Shown in pieces: positions 10,801 through 18,731 of a stretch of DNA of 64,000 nucleotides. Position numbers and translations under genes: made by a program. The DNA lies in NCBI RefSeq assembly GCF_009857915.1, contig NZ_WWCM01000014.1, positions 55,921 to 119,920 on the forward strand. Direction: 5' to 3'. How positions within the stretch are numbered: position 1 is the stretch's first letter; every line of letters begins with the position of its first letter. This stretch comes from Duganella qianjiadongensis (lineage in GTDB: Bacteria; Pseudomonadota; Gammaproteobacteria; Burkholderiales; Burkholderiaceae_D). Below the pieces are notes generated by a model. It was not told the origin of the DNA and made no database searches. It was given only the letters and a program-made list of their open reading frames with translations.

Positions 10801-11054
10801 ACGTGCGCTACGAGAAAACCGGCCAGCTGCCGCGCTCGCAGCTGCACTGGTTCTCGCGCGGCTCGACCCTGGCCCTGCTGCAGGAGACGGGCTTCCAGGT
10901 CAGCGGCGGCAGCGCGCGCATACCGGACGAACCGGCACGCGAAAAATACCTGCCGGCGATCCGCCTGATGGCCGAAGCCAGCGGCATCGATCCGACGGCT
11001 GCGGTGGAGGACGCGCTGCCGCTGATGTACATCGTGACGGCGGTTGCCGTTTAA
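7860..11054 (+). CDS. TPR / SPINDLY-OGT (GT41) + GT2-like + SAM methyltransferase fusion protein
   Basis: This 1,064-residue three-part enzyme has TPR-like helices at about 60-190. A family-41 O-GlcNAc-transferase-type catalytic region follows at about 250-605, with IGYLSSDF..H near 254 and the diagnostic DTFPFNAGTTASDALWAG near 508. A GT2-like segment with an SDVE motif lies at about 632-830. A Rossmann methyltransferase with LVELGCHDGGF lies near 867-1010. The start was chosen at ATG 7860 (MNAPVS...). The same frame is open further upstream, but that sequence overlaps the preceding gene and looks non-coding. Bacterial GT41 enzymes glycosylate Ser/Thr (for example flagellin), and this one sits 181 bp after a giant Ser/Thr-repeat gene. 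The inferred role is O-glycosylation of the repeat proteins, with chain extension and methylation by the fused domains. The acceptor is not proven. Confidence 0.85.
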   Translation: MNAPVSAAPAPTDTSPLGTVMALAVQGALTISDLFGATAVLADSGQVPAAIALYRAWIAHTPSPLTYAARFNLAVVLSNSGNDADAESELRQAIAQNPDFVEGRLNLGTLLERINRPDDALAMWNSILTEVKPDIKTNPALYVQTLNNLGRLLEIRKRYPEAEAMLAQSLRVDAQQSNVMTHWVHLRQKQCKWPVYSGLEHISQATMMDGTSALAMLSASADPAQQLAAARRFVHEKVNAAVAPLTGAHGYGHSRLRIGYLSSDFCSHAVSILTAELYELHDRSKFEVYAFSWSREDGSPIRARVVKAMDHYIRIDGMSDEQAARTIRAHEIDLLVDLHGLTLGARPNILAYRPAPVQLTYLGFPGSTGLPGVDYVIADEFLITPEMTEYFTEKPLYLPDTFQINDRQRLIGNKPSRASVSLPEDAFVFCSFNNNFKFTPELFAVWMNILRRVPDSVLWLVADYPEVRENLWNYAEQAGIARERIIFASRAVPAEYLARYQLADLFLDTFPFNAGTTASDALWAGLPLLTCAGQTFSSRMAGSLLRAVDLPQLITHSFAEYEERAVQLAADRAGIAAMKQQLITNRLTCALFDSPRFVRNLEAALQKVAKPAAPRLAAPAVKVTASAAQPVETVPIVTVSYNSPDLIEALLRTLRNHYQNRVYVIDGSNPDVAEKIRAITDSHANVEFIPFGYNIHHGPGLSWAINNLDLHGQVLFLDSDVEIINAGFLESMQSYLKPGMFGVGGIQLVNEQGYDRPDDGPIRYLHPACMLTNIEVVRQWPLPIKHGAPLIQTMLALHRAGDAAAHLIGNIDWVRNDFSKTPQRIYIKHDWQGTVIRTGGYHYDLPSASQGINNDLLAFVPQTAQKLVELGCHDGGFAKAYRQRNPICNYTGIEKALAPARAARPHCDFVFDQDIELATPQLWSHVAGADCWILGEALEELRDPWSVLAKIRACIAPGGTLVIAVRNSQHWSLQARLNAGDVRYEKTGQLPRSQLHWFSRGSTLALLQETGFQVSGGSARIPDEPAREKYLPAIRLMAEASGIDPTAAVEDALPLMYIVTAVAV

Positions 11055-11101
11055 GTTGAAGCGCGCAGTCCGGCGCTTTTTAATGTAGCCCTACGATCAT
11101 T

Positions 11102-11989
11102 ATGACCTACCCTAAAGTCAGCATCGTCATTCCGTCCTACAAGGCGATCCACTTCGAAGCCTGCCTGCGTTCGGCTATCGGCCAGAGCTATCTGAACACC
11201 GAAATTCTGGTCAGCGACAACTGCCCGACGGAAGAAATCCGCGACATCTGCGCGCGCTTCCCCGGCGTGATCTACCAGCGCAATTCCGTCACCCGCGAAG
11301 ACAATGTGCTGTCCTCGCTGTACTCGGGCAAAGGGGTGTACATCAAGCCCCTGTTCGATGACGACATCCTGCACCCGTTCTGCATCGAGCGCATGGTGGC
11401 GGCCATGCAGATGGATAGCAATACCCGGCTGGTGTTCTCGGCCACGCAGGTGATCAACTCGGACAACCAGCGCACCGAAACCCGCCGTCCGTATGAAGCC
11501 AGCGGCAACATCAGTGCGCGCGACATGCAGCGCTCGATGGCGCTGGGCATGCGCAACTTCGTCGGCGAATTCACCAGCATCATGTTCCGCCGCGAGACGC
11601 TGTGGAACATCGGCTGGAAAGACCTGTTCCGCCTCGGTACCCATGACTTCACGCGAGGCCTGTCCGATCTGGTGTCCTACATCAATCTGGCCAAGGGCGG
11701 CAATGCCTTCTACATCGACGAAGAGCTCAGCTACTTCCGCCACGACCAGCGCCTGCAGTCGAATTCCAATCCGGCCTCCAACCCCCATTTCGGTAACTGT
11801 TTTTCCGACTATATCGATCTGCTGGTGGTATCGCATCAGGACGACATCATCAGCCGCGCCGAACTGCTGGCCATGGACCAGCAGGTGGCCGTCATCACCG
11901 TCCAGCTGGGCAATGTGTTCCCGCAGATGGGGCAGGCACGCCAGCGCTACCTCGATTACTGCGCCGCCCTGCCGGCCGATGCCGCCTGA
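11102..11989 (+). CDS. Family 2 glycosyltransferase
   Basis: This 295-residue cytosolic protein has a GT-A fold start (VSIVIPSYKAIHFEACLRS) and an acidic metal/nucleotide-sugar motif FDDDILHPFC near residue 82. No membrane segment is seen. It lies 47 bp after the OGT fusion and just ahead of a nucleotide-sugar ketoisomerase gene on the same strand, so it is probably co-transcribed and adds a sugar to the same glycan. Donor and acceptor cannot be read from sequence. Confidence 0.85.
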   Translation: MTYPKVSIVIPSYKAIHFEACLRSAIGQSYLNTEILVSDNCPTEEIRDICARFPGVIYQRNSVTREDNVLSSLYSGKGVYIKPLFDDDILHPFCIERMVAAMQMDSNTRLVFSATQVINSDNQRTETRRPYEASGNISARDMQRSMALGMRNFVGEFTSIMFRRETLWNIGWKDLFRLGTHDFTRGLSDLVSYINLAKGGNAFYIDEELSYFRHDQRLQSNSNPASNPHFGNCFSDYIDLLVVSHQDDIISRAELLAMDQQVAVITVQLGNVFPQMGQARQRYLDYCAALPADAA

Positions 11990-11997
11990 AAGCTGCC

Positions 11998-12432
11998 ATG
12001 AGCCAGATGGAGCAATGCCGTTTGATCGATCTGCCGCCGCACCACGACGTGCGCGGCAATCTGTCCGTGATCGAAGGCGGCATCCACATTCCGTTCGATA
12101 TCCAGCGGGTGTATTACCTGTATGACGTGCCCGGTGGTTCGGCCCGCGCCGGCCATGGCCATATCGAACTGCAGCAGCTGTTCGTCGCCATGTCGGGCAG
12201 TTTCGACGTGATCGTCGACGACGGCTACGAGCGCAAAAAATTCCAGCTCAACCGCTCCTACTATGGCCTGTATGTGCCGCGCATGATGTGGCGCGAAGTG
12301 GAGAATTTCTCTTCCGGCGCCGTCTGCGTGGTGCTGGCCTCGACCCGCTACGATCCGCACGATTACTTCCACGACTACGACGAGTTTGCCGCCGCGGCGC
12401 GCCGCCAGAACGCTGCGCCCCCTGTGGCATAA
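11998..12432 (+). CDS. fdtA: FdtA/QdtA-type dTDP-4-oxo-6-deoxy-glucose 3,4-ketoisomerase, copy 1
   Basis: This 144-residue single-cupin protein of the WxcM/FdtA family contains the family's HDVRGNLSVIE start, an H-rich GHGHIELQQLF strand and a YYGLYVPRMMWREVENF segment. The family converts dTDP-4-keto-6-deoxyglucose to the 3-keto sugar, which a DegT aminotransferase then aminates to a 3-amino-3,6-dideoxyhexose. Such an aminotransferase lies downstream. A second, almost identical copy lies 3.4 kb away. FdtA and QdtA differ in the C4 stereochemistry of the product and cannot be told apart here. Confidence 0.88.
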   Translation: MSQMEQCRLIDLPPHHDVRGNLSVIEGGIHIPFDIQRVYYLYDVPGGSARAGHGHIELQQLFVAMSGSFDVIVDDGYERKKFQLNRSYYGLYVPRMMWREVENFSSGAVCVVLASTRYDPHDYFHDYDEFAAAARRQNAAPPVA

Positions 12433-12445
12433 TCGCGACACCGCA

Positions 12446-14173
12446 ATGACTGACGCCAGCACGACACCGCGCACCATGGATACGCCCACTACGCCCACCG
12501 CACTCGATACCCTGCTCGCGCAGGTAGTCGCCCAGCCGGTACTGTTTGCCGCCCGCCCTACCCGGCTGGCGCTGCAGGGGCTGGAACTGGCGCCGCCGGT
12601 GCGCTGCACGCTGCGCGTCAACGTCTGGCGCAATCACGCCATCGAAAACCTGCTCAGTCTGGCGGCGCCGTATTTCGCCTTTGCCGGCATCGCCACCGAT
12701 TTCCGCCTTGGCCATTACGACGACAGCCTGCAGTTCGCCCAGCACCAGAGCGCCGATGTCGAGCTGCTGTGGCTCGACAGCGAGCGCTATCTGGGCCAGC
12801 AAAGCACCGGCGCGTGGGCCGGCTGGCTGCTGCAACGGGTGCAGGCCCTGCGCGCGCGCAGCGCCGCGCCCATCGTGCTGGCCAGCTGGATCGCCGAGGC
12901 CGACGCCAGCGTGCTGCAACAGGTAGCCGATGCCTGCCCTGCCACCTATTTTGCCGATCTGGGCGCCCTGTGCGCGCAGGCCGGCGTAGCCCTGACCGAC
13001 CGCCGCACGGCGGCTGTTGCCGGCACCCCGCTGGCCAACGCCGCCCAGCCGCTGATCGCGCGCAAGCTGGCCTGCCACTGGCTGGCCGGCGCTGCGCTGC
13101 CGCCTATCAAGGCCGTGGTGCTCGATCTCGACCACACCCTGCATGCGGGCGTGCTGGGCGAAGACGGGGTCGATGGCGTCAGCATCAGCGCCGGTCACGC
13201 GCAATTGCAGCGCATGCTGTCCGGCCTGCGCCAGCGCGGCATCTTTCTGGCGCTGGCCTCGCGCAACGAGCGCCATGATGTGGAAGCCCTGTTTGCCCAG
13301 CGCAGCGACTATCCGCTGCGCTGGAGCGATTTCTCCGCCACCGAAGTATCGTGGCAGCCGAAAGCCCAGACCATCGCGCAGATCGCCCACAGCCTGCGCA
13401 TCAGTCCTGATGCCATGCTGTTCGTCGACGATAACGCCGGTGAGCTGAGCAGCGTGCGCAGCGCCCTGCCGCAGCTGCACGTGCTGCATGCCGACACGGC
13501 GGCCGAACTGACCGAACGCGCCATCGAGTTCTATCCGGGCCTGTGGCGCTGGCGCATCGACAGCGACGACGCCAAGCGCGTGCAGGATCTGCAGGCCAAT
13601 GCCGAACGCGCCGCCCTGCAGGCCAGCGCGGCCGACAGCGGCAGCTATTTCAGCAGCCTGCAGGTGGAACTCGGCTACGCGCTGGACCCGAGCGAACAGC
13701 TGGCGCGCGCTGCCGCGCTGTGCCAGAAAACCAATCAGTTCAATCTGGCGCTGCGGCGCTTCGGCGAAGCCGAACTGGCGCAGTATTTCAGCGCCAGCAA
13801 CGCCTGCGTGGCCATGGTCAGCATGCGCGACCGGCTGGCCGATAGCGGCAATATCGCCATCATCGTGGCCGAACGCAGCGCCGATGTGCTGCGCGTGGAA
13901 GAACTATGCATCAGCTGCCGCGCCATGGGGCGCGGTCTGGAAGACACCGTGGTGATGGGCGCACTGGCCGCCATGCCCGTATTCGAGGGCTGCAGCGAAG
14001 TAGCCTTCGTGGTGCGCCATGGCCCGCGCAATGGCCCGGCGCTGGAATGGCTGGCCGCCCTGCTGGGCAGCAGCACGCCGCCCGAAGGCGAGCAGCGCAT
14101 CAGCGCCGCGCGTATCCGCGCCTTCCAGCCTGACCCACATCTGACCCTTACCTATCACAGGACACCGCAATGA
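12446..14173 (+). CDS. FkbH-like HAD-family acyl (glyceryl) loading protein
   Basis: The 575-residue protein contains a HAD motif DLDHTLHAGVLGEDG near residue 226, the second HAD region FVDDNAGE near 329 and a C-terminal GNAT-like part (VEELCISCRAMGRGLED). This is the FkbH architecture. FkbH proteins load a glyceryl unit derived from 1,3-bisphosphoglycerate onto an acyl carrier protein, and one overlaps its stop codon here (ATGA). Such trios occur in flagellin and LPS glycan clusters, where they make acyl groups for amino sugars. Start ATG 12446 follows the preceding stop by 13 bp. No strong ribosome site is visible, and ATG 12476 is an alternative. Confidence 0.85.
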   Translation: MTDASTTPRTMDTPTTPTALDTLLAQVVAQPVLFAARPTRLALQGLELAPPVRCTLRVNVWRNHAIENLLSLAAPYFAFAGIATDFRLGHYDDSLQFAQHQSADVELLWLDSERYLGQQSTGAWAGWLLQRVQALRARSAAPIVLASWIAEADASVLQQVADACPATYFADLGALCAQAGVALTDRRTAAVAGTPLANAAQPLIARKLACHWLAGAALPPIKAVVLDLDHTLHAGVLGEDGVDGVSISAGHAQLQRMLSGLRQRGIFLALASRNERHDVEALFAQRSDYPLRWSDFSATEVSWQPKAQTIAQIAHSLRISPDAMLFVDDNAGELSSVRSALPQLHVLHADTAAELTERAIEFYPGLWRWRIDSDDAKRVQDLQANAERAALQASAADSGSYFSSLQVELGYALDPSEQLARAAALCQKTNQFNLALRRFGEAELAQYFSASNACVAMVSMRDRLADSGNIAIIVAERSADVLRVEELCISCRAMGRGLEDTVVMGALAAMPVFEGCSEVAFVVRHGPRNGPALEWLAALLGSSTPPEGEQRISAARIRAFQPDPHLTLTYHRTPQ

Positions 14174-14412
14174 ATCAGACCCAAATCGAAGCGACCGTAC
14201 TGGCCGTCATCGCCACCGTGCTGAAACGTCCGCTGCCGCATGGCGCTGCGACCGACCGCCACAACACGGTGGAATGGGATTCGCTCAAGCACGTGGAAAT
14301 CATGTTTGCGCTGGAAGACGAACTGGCCACCGAATTCAGCGAAGACGAGCTGGCCCAGCTCGACAGCGTGGCCAGCATCGTTGCCGTCGTGGCGGGCCGC
14401 CATGCGGCATGA
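14170..14412 (+). CDS. Acyl carrier protein (FkbH partner)
   Basis: This 80-residue acidic four-helix protein has the phosphopantetheine site VEWDSLKHVEIM (Ser near 38). It overlaps the FkbH gene by 4 bp and the next gene by 11 bp, which indicates translational coupling. It probably carries the glyceryl or other acyl unit made by FkbH for transfer to an amino sugar by the adjacent GNAT protein. Confidence 0.9.
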   Translation: MNQTQIEATVLAVIATVLKRPLPHGAATDRHNTVEWDSLKHVEIMFALEDELATEFSEDELAQLDSVASIVAVVAGRHAA

Positions 14413-14986
14413 TCTCGTCATCGAGGGCTACGGCTACCGCCTGCGTCCGGTCGGTGATCAGGACGCCGCACTGGTGGTGGCCCTGCGCAGCAATCCGGAA
14501 CTGAACCGCTTTCTGCACGCCAGCTCGGCCAGCATCGACGACCAGCTGGCATGGCTGGCGCAGTACTACCAGCGCGCCGGCGACTACTACTTCGTACTGG
14601 AGCGTACGGATAACGGCCAGGCCGAAGGCGTGATCGCCGTGTACGACATCGACGCGGCCAGCGCCAGCGGCGAATGGGGCCGCTGGATATTGCAGCCCGG
14701 CTCGATGGCAGCGGTGGAAAGTGCGCGCCTGATCTACCAGTGCGCCTTCGAACATCTGCACATGCAGGCTGTGTACTGCCGCACCGTGGCCGACAATGCC
14801 AAGGTGGTGTCCTTCCATGATTCCTGCGGCATCAGCACGCGGCGCACCCTGGCGGCCCACTTCACGCTGGGCGGCAAGGCCTACGATGCGGTGGAACACC
14901 GCGTCAGCGCAGCCGAATGGCCGGAGCTGAACCAGCGTCTGAGCAAATTGAGCCAGATGATGCAGAGACGGCGCAAGCATGGATAA
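14402..14986 (+). CDS. GNAT-family N-acyltransferase
   Basis: This 194-residue protein has a GNAT-like layout: YGYRLRPVGDQDAALVVALR at the start, a central strand EWGRWILQPGS, and VYCRTVADNAKVVSFHDSCG corresponding to the C-terminal Asn/Phe-His helix of RimJ/PseH-type enzymes. The start was set at ATG 14402, inside the ACP gene end. The preceding ACP suggests it transfers an acyl group from ACP or CoA to the amino group of a dTDP-sugar, as PseH- and FdtC-like proteins do. The exact substrate is inferred from context only. Confidence 0.8.
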   Translation: MRHDLVIEGYGYRLRPVGDQDAALVVALRSNPELNRFLHASSASIDDQLAWLAQYYQRAGDYYFVLERTDNGQAEGVIAVYDIDAASASGEWGRWILQPGSMAAVESARLIYQCAFEHLHMQAVYCRTVADNAKVVSFHDSCGISTRRTLAAHFTLGGKAYDAVEHRVSAAEWPELNQRLSKLSQMMQRRRKHG

Positions 14987-15419
14987 TCCGCCAGCACTGC
15001 CCGCGCTGCCGCAGGGCTACGAGTTCCATCACATCGGCTACGCCTGTGCCGATATCGAGCGCGAGCGGCTGCAGTTCGCTGCGCTCGGCTATCAGGTTGA
15101 AGGCCAGCGTTTCAGCGACACCACCCAGGGTATCGCCGGCTATTTCCTTAGCGGTGCCGGCCCGCGCCTGGAACTGCTGGAAAACCTGCCCGGCTCGGAT
15201 ACCCTGACGCCGTGGCTGAATGCCGGCATCAGGATGTACCACTTCGCCTACTGGGTGGACGATATCGACGCGGCGCTGGCATGGGCCCGTGGAGCGCGCG
15301 GCAAAGTGATGGTACAGCCGGTGCCGGCCAGCGCCTTCGGCGGCCGCCGCATCGCTTTTGTCATGTTCCGCAACGGGATGATGCTGGAGTTTATCGAACG
15401 GGAGTGCCAGCAGCCATGA
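14979..15419 (+). CDS. VOC (glyoxalase/epimerase-fold) family protein
   Basis: The 146-residue protein has two paired beta-alpha-beta-beta-beta units. The first starts with FHHIGYACADIE, and the second holds MYHFAYWVDDIDAAL and ends FVMFRNGMMLEFIE. The metal-ligand pattern (His near 17 and 87, Glu near 65 and 138) resembles methylmalonyl-CoA epimerase-like VOC proteins often found beside FkbH. It overlaps both neighbours (8 bp with the GNAT gene, ATGA with the next). A role in racemising or modifying the acyl unit is possible but unproven. Confidence 0.75.
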   Translation: MDNPPALPALPQGYEFHHIGYACADIERERLQFAALGYQVEGQRFSDTTQGIAGYFLSGAGPRLELLENLPGSDTLTPWLNAGIRMYHFAYWVDDIDAALAWARGARGKVMVQPVPASAFGGRRIAFVMFRNGMMLEFIERECQQP

Positions 15420-15841
15420 GCCAGATGGAGCAATGCCGCTTGATCGACCTGCCGCCGCACCACGACGTGCGCGGTAACCTGTCCGTCATCGAAGGGGGCA
15501 TCCACATCCCGTTCGATATCAAACGGGTGTATTACCTGTACGACGTACCTGGCGGTTCGGCCCGCGCCGGTCACGGCCACATCGAACTGCAGCAGCTGTT
15601 CGTCGCCATGTCGGGCAGCTTCGACGTGATCGTCGATGACGGCTACGAGCGCAAGAAATTCCAGCTCAACCGCTCCTACTATGGCCTGTATGTCCCACGC
15701 ATGATGTGGCGCGAAGTGGAGAACTTCTCTTCCGGCGCCGTGTGCGTGGTACTGGCCTCCACCCTGTACGACAAACAGGATTATTTCCACGACTACGACG
15801 AGTTCAAGGCCGCAGCCCAACGTCACCAGTCCGCAACCTGA
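15416..15841 (+). CDS. fdtA: FdtA/QdtA-type 3,4-ketoisomerase, copy 2
   Basis: This 141-residue paralogue matches copy 1 at all but one of about the first 115 residues (Gln36 is Lys here). The two differ by many silent bases and then diverge in the last 25 residues. The start ATG overlaps the VOC stop as ATGA. It precedes the aminotransferase by 11 bp, making this copy the natural partner of that enzyme. Near-identical protein with silent-site divergence shows both copies are under purifying selection or gene conversion. Confidence 0.88.
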   Translation: MSQMEQCRLIDLPPHHDVRGNLSVIEGGIHIPFDIKRVYYLYDVPGGSARAGHGHIELQQLFVAMSGSFDVIVDDGYERKKFQLNRSYYGLYVPRMMWREVENFSSGAVCVVLASTLYDKQDYFHDYDEFKAAAQRHQSAT

Positions 15842-15852
15842 AAGCCATTGCC

Positions 15853-16959
15853 ATGAGCATTCCCTTCCTCGATCTGAAAGCCGTCAATCAGGCCCACGCG
15901 GCCGAACTGGAAGCCGCCTTCAAGCGCGTGCTCGATTCCGGCTGGTACATCCTCGGCAACGAAACGTCGCAGTTCGAAGCAGCTTTCGCCAGCTACTGCG
16001 GCGCGGATCAGGCGATCGGCGTGGCCAACGGCCTCGATGCCATCTTCCTCGCCCTGAAAGCGGCCGGCATCGGCCCCGGTGACGAAGTGATCGTACCGTC
16101 GAATACCTTTATCGCTACCTGGCTGGCGGTCAGCCACTGCGGCGCCACGCCGGTGCCGGTGGAACCGGTGGAAGCCACCTACAACCTCGATCCGGCCCGC
16201 ATCGCCGCCGCCATTACGCCGCGCACCAGGGCCATCGTGCCGGTGCACCTGTATGGCCAGCCGGCCGATATGGCCCCTATCATGGCGCTGGCGGCCCAGC
16301 ACAAGCTGTTCGTCGTGGAAGACGCCGCGCAGGCGCACGGCGCGCGCTACCATGGCCGCCGCACGGGCCAGCTGGGCCACGCTGCCGCCTTCAGTTTCTA
16401 CCCCGGTAAAAACCTCGGCGCACTCGGCGACGGCGGCGCCGTCACCACCAGCGACGCGGCACTGGCCGAACGCATCCGCACTTTCCGCAACTACGGCTCC
16501 AAGGTCAAGTACTACAACGACGTGCCGGGCTATAACTCGCGCCTGGACGAACTGCAATCGGCCCTGCTGGCCGTCAAGCTGCCCCATCTCGACGCCGGCA
16601 ATGCCCAGCGCCGCGCCATCGCCGCCGTGTACGCGCGCGAACTGGCCGGCATACCCGGCCTGACGCTGCCGCAAGTGCCTGACTGGGCCGAGCCGGTCTG
16701 GCACCTGTACGTGGTGCGCCACGCGCAGCGCGATAGGCTGGCCAAGGCGCTGGCCGAGCGTGGCATAGGCACCATCGTGCACTATCCCGTGGCGCCCCAT
16801 CTGCAGCCGGCCTATGCGGAACTGGGCTACAAGGAAGGCGACTTCCCGCTGGCCGAAGCCATCCACCGCGAAGTCCTGAGCCTGCCGATAGGCCCGACCA
16901 TGACGCTGGAACAGGCGGCCGAAGTAGCTGCCGCCATCCGCCAGATACTGGCTGCCTGA
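15853..16959 (+). CDS. fdtB: DegT/DnrJ/EryC1 aminotransferase, FdtB/QdtB-like
   Basis: This 368-residue PLP sugar aminotransferase shows SIPFLDLKAVNQ at the N-terminus, PSNTFIATWLAV, the EDAAQAHGARY Asp region and the Schiff-base lysine in FSFYPGKNLGALGDGG (about residue 186). This motif set is typical of enzymes that aminate C3 of dTDP-3-keto-6-deoxyhexose (FdtB, QdtB, DesV). It directly follows ketoisomerase copy 2, which should supply its substrate, so the product is probably dTDP-Fuc3N or dTDP-Qui3N. The dTDP-glucose synthase and dehydratase (RmlA, RmlB) are not in the window. Confidence 0.88.
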   Translation: MSIPFLDLKAVNQAHAAELEAAFKRVLDSGWYILGNETSQFEAAFASYCGADQAIGVANGLDAIFLALKAAGIGPGDEVIVPSNTFIATWLAVSHCGATPVPVEPVEATYNLDPARIAAAITPRTRAIVPVHLYGQPADMAPIMALAAQHKLFVVEDAAQAHGARYHGRRTGQLGHAAAFSFYPGKNLGALGDGGAVTTSDAALAERIRTFRNYGSKVKYYNDVPGYNSRLDELQSALLAVKLPHLDAGNAQRRAIAAVYARELAGIPGLTLPQVPDWAEPVWHLYVVRHAQRDRLAKALAERGIGTIVHYPVAPHLQPAYAELGYKEGDFPLAEAIHREVLSLPIGPTMTLEQAAEVAAAIRQILAA

Positions 16960-16995
16960 AGCTGCACCTGAGCCGTTTTACTCTACTGAGCCGCC

Positions 16996-17919
16996 ATGAA
17001 AAAATTCATCATCTTTGCCGCCGCCTACAACGAAAAATCGGGCGGCGCCATCGTCAGCCACCGCCTGTGCCATCTGCTCAACGAGGCGGGGCGCGACGCC
17101 TATCTGCTGCCGCTGTTCTACAGCCACGAAGCCACTATCCTGAACATCGGCGAAGTGGCCGCGCGCATCCAGATGGAAACCCATAACCTGCTGCACTCCA
17201 CCTTCCCGCTCAATCCCCACTTCAACACCAAGGTGTATCGCGACAATCTGCAGGCGCTAGCGGGCAATGATGATTACATCGTGATCTACCCGGAGATCAT
17301 TTCCGGCAATCCCCTGCGCGCCAAGAATGTGGTGCGCTGGTTCCTGCACAATCCCGGCTATCACACCGGCCATGTAGCCTATTCGCCCGGCGAGCTGTAT
17401 TTCCGCCACTCGCTGATCTCCAAGGAATTCCATATGACCGGCTCGCGCATGTCCGAGCACATGCTGGAGGTGCTGTATTGCCCGACCGAGATCTATAATC
17501 TGGACAACGCGGCGACCGAGCGCAGCGGAACCGCCTATCTGTTCCGCGAAGGGCGCAACCGGCCGATAGTCCATGATCTGGAAAACTCCATCTGCCTGAA
17601 TCGCGATTACTCCCACGCGCAAATCGCCGAGATATTCAAACGCGTCAAGACCTTTATCTGTTATGACCCCCGCACCATGTTCTCGGATCTTGCCGTGCTA
17701 TGCGGCTGCGAATCGGTGGTGGTGCCCGAGGAGGGAGTGAGTGAAGATCAGTGGCGTCCGGAACCGGAAAGCCGCAGCGGGATAGCCTATGGTTTCGATA
17801 AACTGCCACAGGCGCGCGCCACCGCCCATCTTCTGCGCGACTTCCTGATTGCCAAACAGGATAAATCCAAAGTGGCAGTACAGCACATGCTGGAAGAAAC
17901 CGACGCCTTCTTCCCCTGA
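16996..17919 (+). CDS. Putative glycosyltransferase-like protein of the sugar cluster
   Basis: This 307-residue soluble protein has an N-terminal Rossmann-like strand (KKFIIFAAAYNEKSGGAIVSHRL), in the manner of GT4/GT1 enzymes that start with a Gly-rich loop. A later segment (RVKTFICYDPRTMFSDLAVLCGCESVVVPEEG) resembles the C-terminal nucleotide-sugar-binding half, with the Glu of the EEG motif. It is the last + strand gene of the cluster and converges on a glycosyltransferase gene 8 bp away. I cannot place it in a precise family. A sugar-transfer role is inferred from fold hints and context. Confidence 0.6.
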   Translation: MKKFIIFAAAYNEKSGGAIVSHRLCHLLNEAGRDAYLLPLFYSHEATILNIGEVAARIQMETHNLLHSTFPLNPHFNTKVYRDNLQALAGNDDYIVIYPEIISGNPLRAKNVVRWFLHNPGYHTGHVAYSPGELYFRHSLISKEFHMTGSRMSEHMLEVLYCPTEIYNLDNAATERSGTAYLFREGRNRPIVHDLENSICLNRDYSHAQIAEIFKRVKTFICYDPRTMFSDLAVLCGCESVVVPEEGVSEDQWRPEPESRSGIAYGFDKLPQARATAHLLRDFLIAKQDKSKVAVQHMLEETDAFFP

Positions 17920-17927
17920 ACTGCGCC

Positions 17928-18710
17928 CTAGAAATGGCTAAGGTCGAGCACCACGCCGGCCGAAGCCAGCAAGGCCTGGCGCGCTAGCCGGGTCGGCATA
18001 TTCGGCGCCGGATGGCGGCGGTACAGCTGCAGCATCACCGGCACCACATTCTCGTTGCGCGAATTCCCGCGCCGCATATTCTCCGGCGCCGTGGCGGCGC
18101 TCTTGTGGATCACCACCGTGTCGGTGGCCACATGCACCAGACTGCGTCCGGCCATGGCAGCGAGCAGGAAATCCCAGTCTTCGTAGATAATCAGCTCGGT
18201 GTCGTTGTGCAGGCCGGCCAGCACATCGCGCCGGTAGGCCACGCAACTATTCGGTATGCGATTGCGCACATACACGCTGTCAAACGTCACGTCGGCGATG
18301 GACAGCGACTGGCAGTCCAGCTGCTGCGGCGGCGACACGGTACGGTCTTCCTGCTGCACCTGAAAATCGCAGAACAGCAGTTCCGGCCTATCCTGCTGCA
18401 AACGCTGCCTGAGCGCCGCCAGATGGCCGGGGCGGAAGGTATCGTCATCGTCGAGGAAGATGCAGTAGTCGCCATCGGCTACCGCCATGCCCATATCGCG
18501 GCTGATGGCGGGGCCGGGCTGGCCGCTGCGTATCATGAACACGAAACGGCCATCGAGCGCCGCCAGTTCCGGATACGGCGGCAGATAGGATGCAGAATCC
18601 GATACCACCACCACGCGGAAGTCCTGACAGGTCTGGTCGATCAGCGATTGCAGCGTGCGCTTGAGCAGCAGTGGCCGGTCATGGGTAGCGATGATGATGG
18701 TAAATAGCAC
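17928..18710 (-). CDS. Family 2 glycosyltransferase in the exporter operon
   Basis: The 260-residue GT-A enzyme begins LFTIIIATHDRPLLLKRTLQ and has the acidic motif YCIFLDDDDTFRPGHL near residue 80. The conserved C-terminal region YEDWDFLLAAMAG holds the probable ED catalytic base. It starts 21 bp after the HlyD-like gene, so it is probably transcribed with the type I exporter. That placement links glycan assembly with export of the giant repeat proteins. The donor sugar is unknown. Confidence 0.85.
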   Translation of the reverse strand: MLFTIIIATHDRPLLLKRTLQSLIDQTCQDFRVVVVSDSASYLPPYPELAALDGRFVFMIRSGQPGPAISRDMGMAVADGDYCIFLDDDDTFRPGHLAALRQRLQQDRPELLFCDFQVQQEDRTVSPPQQLDCQSLSIADVTFDSVYVRNRIPNSCVAYRRDVLAGLHNDTELIIYEDWDFLLAAMAGRSLVHVATDTVVIHKSAATAPENMRRGNSRNENVVPVMLQLYRRHPAPNMPTRLARQALLASAGVVLDLSHF

Positions 18711-18731
18711 CTTGATTACTCCGTCGTCGGG

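Noticed and set aside
8981..10847. Several long frames antisense to the OGT fusion gene
   Set aside because: High-GC shadow frames. The + strand frame has continuous family motifs over its full length.
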